64,000 nucleotides of DNA from Lichenicoccus sp964242335 (lineage in GTDB: Bacteria > Pseudomonadota > Alphaproteobacteria > Acetobacterales > Acetobacteraceae): positions 162,434 to 226,433 of the forward strand of contig CAXTAY010000001.1 in NCBI GenBank assembly GCA_964242335.1, given 5' to 3'. Positions within the stretch are counted from its first letter, which is position 1. Each line of letters begins with the position of its first letter. Under the pieces are notes generated by a model. It made no database searches and was not told the origin of the DNA. It was given only the letters and a program-made list of their open reading frames with translations. Of the stretch, positions 60,205 through 64,000 are shown piece after piece. A program made the translations under genes and the position numbers.

Positions 60205-61209
60205 TCAGTCGCCGGAACAAGGCTCCAGGGTGCCAGCCGATCGGATGCGTCGCCGGGGGCGAGCCGCTAGCGGCTGCTCGCGCCACCAGGCAAGGGTCTC
60301 GCTCAGACCGGGCGGCAGGGCCAGGCGCGGCGTCCAGAGCGTCGCGGGCGGCTGCATCGACCGGTCCGACCCCCAGTCGCGATGCAGGAGCTCGCTGACC
60401 TTGCCGTAGCCGAAGATGGAGGAGTGTCCGCCCAGTCGGGCGATGGCGTCGCTGGTCAAGCCGGCCGCCCGAACCAGCAGGTCGGGGACGGGCATGCAGC
60501 GGGGAATACGACCGAGCACGGCGCCGGCTTCGCGAAGCAACTCGCTCCAGCCATAGCCCTCGAGACGACCGTCGCAGATCTCGAAGGTCGCGTGGCTCGG
60601 GCCGGCCGCGCTCAGCGCCGCGATCGCGGCCGCCGCGTCGCGGACGTGGATCATGGCGATGCGCGGTTCCGGCCGGCTCGGCCTCGGTGCAACAGGTCCG
60701 CGTGCGAGGCGGAACAGCGCCAGCGCCTCATGACCCCACGGCCCGTAGATCACGCACGGCCGCACCACCACCCAGGATAGCTCGCCGAGTGCCGCCTTCA
60801 CGACCGCCTCGCCGGCGCGCTTGCTGCCGGCATAGGCGGAGAGCCGCGGCACCCTCGCCGCCTGAGACGAGACGAGGACGAACCGCGCCGCCGCCGCCTC
60901 GCGCGCCACGATCTCCGCCAGCCGGGCCGCACCGTCTCGGTTGACCGCTAGGAACTCGCGCCGGCTGCGTGCCTTGACCAGCCCGGCGATGTGGATCACC
61001 GCCGAGGCGCCGCGCACCAGATCCGACAGCGCCGCAGCATCGTCGAGGTCTCCGCGCACCGTCTCGAAGGCGACGGGGGCCAGCAGCGGATGCGCCGGAT
61101 CGCGCCGTGCCAGCAGCCGCACCCTCCAACCGGCAGCGACGAGGGCGGCCACCACGTAGCGCCCGAGGAACCCGGTGCCGCCGGTCACGGCGGCGAGCGG
61201 CGCGGTCAC
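60205..61209 (-). CDS. NAD-dependent epimerase/dehydratase-family protein
   Basis: A 334-residue extended SDR: AAVTGGTGFLGRYVVAALVA for the dinucleotide fold, VIHIAGLVKARSRREFLAVN, SSQAARVPRLSAYAGSKRAG with catalytic Tyr-x3-Lys, and VVVRPCVIYGPWGHEALALF. Its GTG start overlaps the stop of the acyl-AMP ligase gene (GTGA). Together the two may make or modify a lipid or acylated metabolite; members of this family also reduce acyl- or sterol-type substrates. The exact reaction is unknown. Confidence 0.87.
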   Translation of the reverse strand: MTAPLAAVTGGTGFLGRYVVAALVAAGWRVRLLARRDPAHPLLAPVAFETVRGDLDDAAALSDLVRGASAVIHIAGLVKARSRREFLAVNRDGAARLAEIVAREAAAARFVLVSSQAARVPRLSAYAGSKRAGEAVVKAALGELSWVVVRPCVIYGPWGHEALALFRLARGPVAPRPSRPEPRIAMIHVRDAAAAIAALSAAGPSHATFEICDGRLEGYGWSELLREAGAVLGRIPRCMPVPDLLVRAAGLTSDAIARLGGHSSIFGYGKVSELLHRDWGSDRSMQPPATLWTPRLALPPGLSETLAWWREQPLAARPRRRIRSAGTLEPCSGD

Positions 61210-62936
61210 GCCAGGATGGCGGTGGGGAGCGCTTCGGCGAGATAGCGTTGCCGCATCACGAACCGGCTCAGCTTGCCCGACGAGGTGTACGGCAGGCTGC
61301 CTGGGGCGACCAGCACGACGCGGCCGTCCAGGCCGTGGCTCGCGCGCACCGTGTCGCCGACTTCCTCCGCCAGCCTCTGCCCCGCCGCCGGGTCGGCGAT
61401 GCCGCGCGCCTCCACCGCCAGGATGAGCACCTCCTGGCCGTCCTCCTCGATCGAGAAGGCGGCCACGTCGCCGGTCCTGATCTCGGGGATGCTCCGCTCG
61501 ACGCTCCACTCGAGGTCCTGCGGCCAGATGTTGCGGCCGTTGATGATGATCAGGTCCTTGGCGCGTCCGGTCACGACCAGGGTACCGTCCAGCCGGTAGC
61601 CGAGGTCGCCCGTCTCCAGCCAGCCATCCGGCGACAGGATCGCCTGCGTCTCTTCGGGACGCCCGTCATAGCCCTGCATCACGCTGGCGCCGCGGGCGAA
61701 GATCCGGCCGATCCTGCGGTCGGCCAGCACCTCGCCGTCGGCGTCGCGGATCTCGATCTCGTGCCCGGGCAACGGGGCGCCGCACAGCACCACGGTGCGG
61801 CTGCGCGCGTGGGCATCCTGCGGGCGCACCGCCACCGCGTCCTGTTCCAGCCGGTCGAGATCGATGGTGTCGGTCTCGATGCCGCGGCCGAGCGGGGCGA
61901 AGCTGATGGCGAGCGTCGCCTCCGCCATGCCGTAGCTCGGCAGGCAGGCCTCGGCCCGGAAGCCGCAGGCGGCGAAGCTGCTCGAGAAGCGCGACAGCAC
62001 GGCGGGACGGATCATGTCGCCGCCGATGCCGGCGATCCGCCAGCAGGAGAGATCCAGCTCCGTCCGGCTGATCGAGCGCTCGCGCCGGGTGCACAGGTCG
62101 TAGCCGAAGCTCGGGCTGTAGGAGATCGTGCCGCGCCGCGCCGAGATCAGCGACAGCCAGAGCTGCGGACGGCGGGCAAAATCCTGGGTGGCGAACAGGT
62201 CGACGGTGACCTGGCCGGCGAGCGGACTGAGCAGGAAGCCGACCAGACCCATGTCGTGGTAGAGCGGCAGCCAGGAGACGGCGCGGTCGTCGGGACGTAT
62301 CCGCAGCCCGTGGCTCAGGATCGCGCCGGCGTTCGCCATCAGCGCCCGCTGCCGGACCACCACGCCGATCGGAAAGCGGGTGCTGCCCGAGGAGAACTGC
62401 AGGTAGGCGGTGTCGTCCGCGCCGACCGCCGGCAGTGCCGGATCGCCGCCGGGCGCCGCGGCCAGTTCGGCGACGGTGCAGCAGACGCGCAGCTTCAGCT
62501 CGGCGGCGAAACCCGAGAGCCAGCCGACCAGTGCCGCGGGTGCGAACAAGGCCGTCGCCCGCGACGTCTCGGTCAGTCGACGCACGTGCGCGACATAGGC
62601 GTCGCGTCCGCCGAAGGCGAACGGCAGCGGCATCGGCACCGGCGTCAGGCCGGCATACTGGCAGGCGCAGAACATGCGCACGAAGTTCGGATCGGTCTCG
62701 GCGATGATCGCGACCCGCTCGCCCGGCCGCATTCCGAGCCCGAGCAGCCGGCGGCCCAGCTCGAGCGCGTCGTCGCGCAGCGCGCGGTACGACAGCGCCT
62801 CGGTCAGCTCGCCGCGGACGGAGAAGAAGTTCAGCCCGGTCTCGCCGCCGGCGGCGTAGTCGAGAGCGTCCGGAAGAGTGGGGAAGTCGCCCTTGCGCTG
62901 GTTCAGACCACTGGCGGTAGGCGTCGGCCCGGGCAT
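61206..62936 (-). CDS. Fatty-acyl-AMP ligase-type adenylating enzyme
   Basis: A 576-residue acyl-adenylate-forming enzyme: AMP motif AYLQFSSGSTRFPIGVVVRQ, SWLPLYHDMGLVGFLLSPLA, PSYGMAEATLAISFAPLG, TGDLGYRLDGTLVVTGRAKD and INGRNIWPQDLEWSVE. The W-L-P-x-Y-H-D-M-G-L and I-N-G-R-N-I-x-P-Q-D motifs are typical of FadD32/FAAL enzymes, which activate fatty acids as acyl-AMP for transfer to a carrier protein and not to CoA. No carrier protein or polyketide synthase gene is in the window. It forms a coupled pair with the epimerase-like gene. Confidence 0.92.
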   Translation of the reverse strand: MPGPTPTASGLNQRKGDFPTLPDALDYAAGGETGLNFFSVRGELTEALSYRALRDDALELGRRLLGLGMRPGERVAIIAETDPNFVRMFCACQYAGLTPVPMPLPFAFGGRDAYVAHVRRLTETSRATALFAPAALVGWLSGFAAELKLRVCCTVAELAAAPGGDPALPAVGADDTAYLQFSSGSTRFPIGVVVRQRALMANAGAILSHGLRIRPDDRAVSWLPLYHDMGLVGFLLSPLAGQVTVDLFATQDFARRPQLWLSLISARRGTISYSPSFGYDLCTRRERSISRTELDLSCWRIAGIGGDMIRPAVLSRFSSSFAACGFRAEACLPSYGMAEATLAISFAPLGRGIETDTIDLDRLEQDAVAVRPQDAHARSRTVVLCGAPLPGHEIEIRDADGEVLADRRIGRIFARGASVMQGYDGRPEETQAILSPDGWLETGDLGYRLDGTLVVTGRAKDLIIINGRNIWPQDLEWSVERSIPEIRTGDVAAFSIEEDGQEVLILAVEARGIADPAAGQRLAEEVGDTVRASHGLDGRVVLVAPGSLPYTSSGKLSRFVMRQRYLAEALPTAILA

Positions 62937-63189
62937 TCGATCGAGCTCCGAGGCGCATCGGCGCCGGTGCGGTGGCATGGGGGGTTCACCGACAGGTCGT
63001 ATCGGCCAGGACCCCCGGATGTCAGCACTCCCCTAGAGCCCACCCACGAACCCGTCAACCGAGCCGGCTGGTGCCGTGGGCGCCCGAGCCGGGGGTGTCC
63101 TGCCCCGCGAGCCGATGAACGAATGATGGCGACGCCTTGATCAGCGACCGCCTGATATGATCGAGATCAAACGTCTGGCGGCTCATCTG

Positions 63190-63640
63190 CGTCCTTGAAA
63201 ATCAAGCAAGACGGTCCTCAGGATGGCGCTGTGCCGGGTAGCATCGGCCGAGGCGTACCGGCGGCTTTGCACGAGAGTGATCAGTGCCTTCCACATCGCC
63301 CAGGCTCGCCCTCGCTCCCATGTCGCTTCATCCATTCAACCGAAGCTCTGAAGCGCTCTCGTGCGGCTTGGTCGAAGAAGGTCCATGCCATCACGAGGTC
63401 GCAAGCCGGGTCGCCCGCTGCCGTGCAACCAAAAGTCGATGACCCCGCGAAGCACACCGTCCGCTGCAAGCAGGTTGCCTTCGGCGACCTCCCCGTGACC
63501 CAAACCGGATCCGACTGCCAAGCCGTGTTGATCGCCTCGTTCCAGAGCGCGATCGCGATCGCCTGGTCGCTATCGGACTCGAGCAGCTTCACGGATCAGA
63601 CGGCTGACGAGAGCGCCGTCAATCTTCGGCATGATGTTAC
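63190..63640 (-). pseudogene. Aminoglycoside phosphotransferase (APH/choline kinase-like) remnant
   Basis: Minus-strand segments in different frames make up the C-terminal half of an APH-family kinase: SDQAIAIALWNEAINTAWQS then DPVWV, HGEVAEGNLLAADGVLRGVI in a second frame, FGCTAAGDPACDLVMAWTFF back in the first, and ATWERGRAWAMWKALITLVQ in a third. At least three frameshifts separate them, and the catalytic H-G-D has become H-G-E. The N-terminal lobe is not recognisable. It is an old, non-functional relic; the limits given are approximate. Confidence 0.7.
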
Positions 63641-63762
63641 ATCTGGTCGCCCTGACCACTCCACACACTCGAGAGGGTGGTCGCGCCTAGATCGACGAGT
63701 GGACCAGGTGGTCACGACGAGTGCGGGCGACGGCGGCACTGGTGGCGCCGGTCCTGTAACGG

Positions 63763-63903
63763 GATCCGGCCTATTTGAACGACATCACGCTCGGCAACAA
63801 CGGCTTCGAGGCTGGCCCCGGCTGGGATCCGGTGACGGTGCTGAACCCGCCCAAGGGGGATGCGATCGCAGCGACCCTGTCGGAGGCGTCAGTGCGTTCC
63901 TGA
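63763..63903 (+). pseudogene. S53 (sedolisin/kumamolisin) peptidase C-terminal remnant
   Basis: The frame reads DPAYLNDITLGNNGFEAGPG, then WDPVTVLNPPKGDAIAATLS to the TGA at 63901-63903. This matches the C-terminal calcium-binding segment of S53 peptidases (F-N-D-I-T-x-G-N-N-G, then A-G-P-G-W-D-x-x-T-G-x-G-S-P). Nothing upstream encodes the catalytic part in frame, so it is a fragment. Confidence 0.55.
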
Positions 63904-64000
63904 CGCGCCCCTAGCCGGACCCCACTCCAGGGCCAGCCCCGCGTGCCCCGATCAGACGGGTGCGTCGCGGCCGCGCGTCAGGAGCGGCGTGGGTTGTGGC

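Overview
The window is G+C-rich throughout, with densely packed genes, many ATGA/GTGA overlaps and frequent GTG starts. Gene content (selenocysteine-dependent formate dehydrogenase, inositol catabolism, many LysR/SDR/ABC modules, NdmA/NdmC-like Rieske oxygenases) suggests an alphaproteobacterium, plausibly of the Rhodospirillales/Acetobacteraceae. This placement is an inference; no rRNA or core marker gene is present.

Layout: (1) 1-5.7 kb: a LysR regulator with a DoxX-like gene and a flavodoxin gene broken by a TGA, both carrying the same upstream repeat; remnants of an aldo/keto reductase and an IS5-type transposase; a second LysR divergent from two SDR genes. (2) 5.7-8.5 kb: a sugar ABC importer on the minus strand. 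(3) 8.7-19.2 kb: a self-contained selenocysteine island with selD, selA, selB, the UCA-anticodon tRNA-Sec, and a membrane-linked formate dehydrogenase whose alpha subunit has an in-frame TGA (Sec198) followed by a SECIS-like hairpin. (4) 19.3-24.4 kb: a frameshifted GFA gene, a secreted esterase, an SDR/LysR pair and a PhyH-type dioxygenase. (5) 24.6-39.8 kb: a myo-inositol locus: RpiR-type regulator, two Gfo/Idh dehydrogenases, MFS, SDR, ABC importer, iolC (kinase fused to an aldolase-like domain), iolD, a collapsed iolE remnant, iolB and iolA. Palindromic operator-like sites precede its transcription units. (6) 39.9-44.4 kb: LysR divergent from a carboxymuconolactone-decarboxylase-like gene, a 2-hydroxyacid dehydrogenase, a YdcZ-type membrane protein and an aldehyde dehydrogenase. 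(7) 44.6-47.7 kb: a GNAT pseudogene, a chemoreceptor and a small secreted protein. (8) 48-59.6 kb: a catabolic island: split thiamine-diphosphate decarboxylase, GMC oxidoreductase, aldehyde dehydrogenase, NdmA/B-like Rieske oxygenase, LysE exporter, then a GST, a stand-alone Rieske protein, an acylphosphatase-like protein and a Rieske-less oxygenase catalytic subunit, followed by an adenosine/adenine deaminase-type enzyme, an amidohydrolase and a metallo-beta-lactamase-fold hydrolase. (9) 59.7-64 kb: a Gly/Tyr-rich exported protein, a coupled epimerase/fatty-acyl-AMP-ligase pair, and decayed remnants of an aminoglycoside-phosphotransferase-type gene and an S53 peptidase.

The most striking unit is at 54.1-56.5 kb. 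Three polypeptides there (GST-like, Rieske-only, catalytic-only) together make up what looks like one Rieske oxygenase split into separate genes. The arrangement recalls the caffeine N7-demethylase NdmCDE, but the Rieske domain stands alone rather than being fused to a reductase, and an acylphosphatase-like gene sits between the parts. No reductase is visible in the window.

Several genes are in early decay: TGG-to-TGA changes in the flavodoxin and GNAT genes, a 13-bp tandem duplication in the GFA gene, and a large internal deletion in iolE. The last would leave the inositol pathway without its dehydratase unless a copy lies elsewhere.
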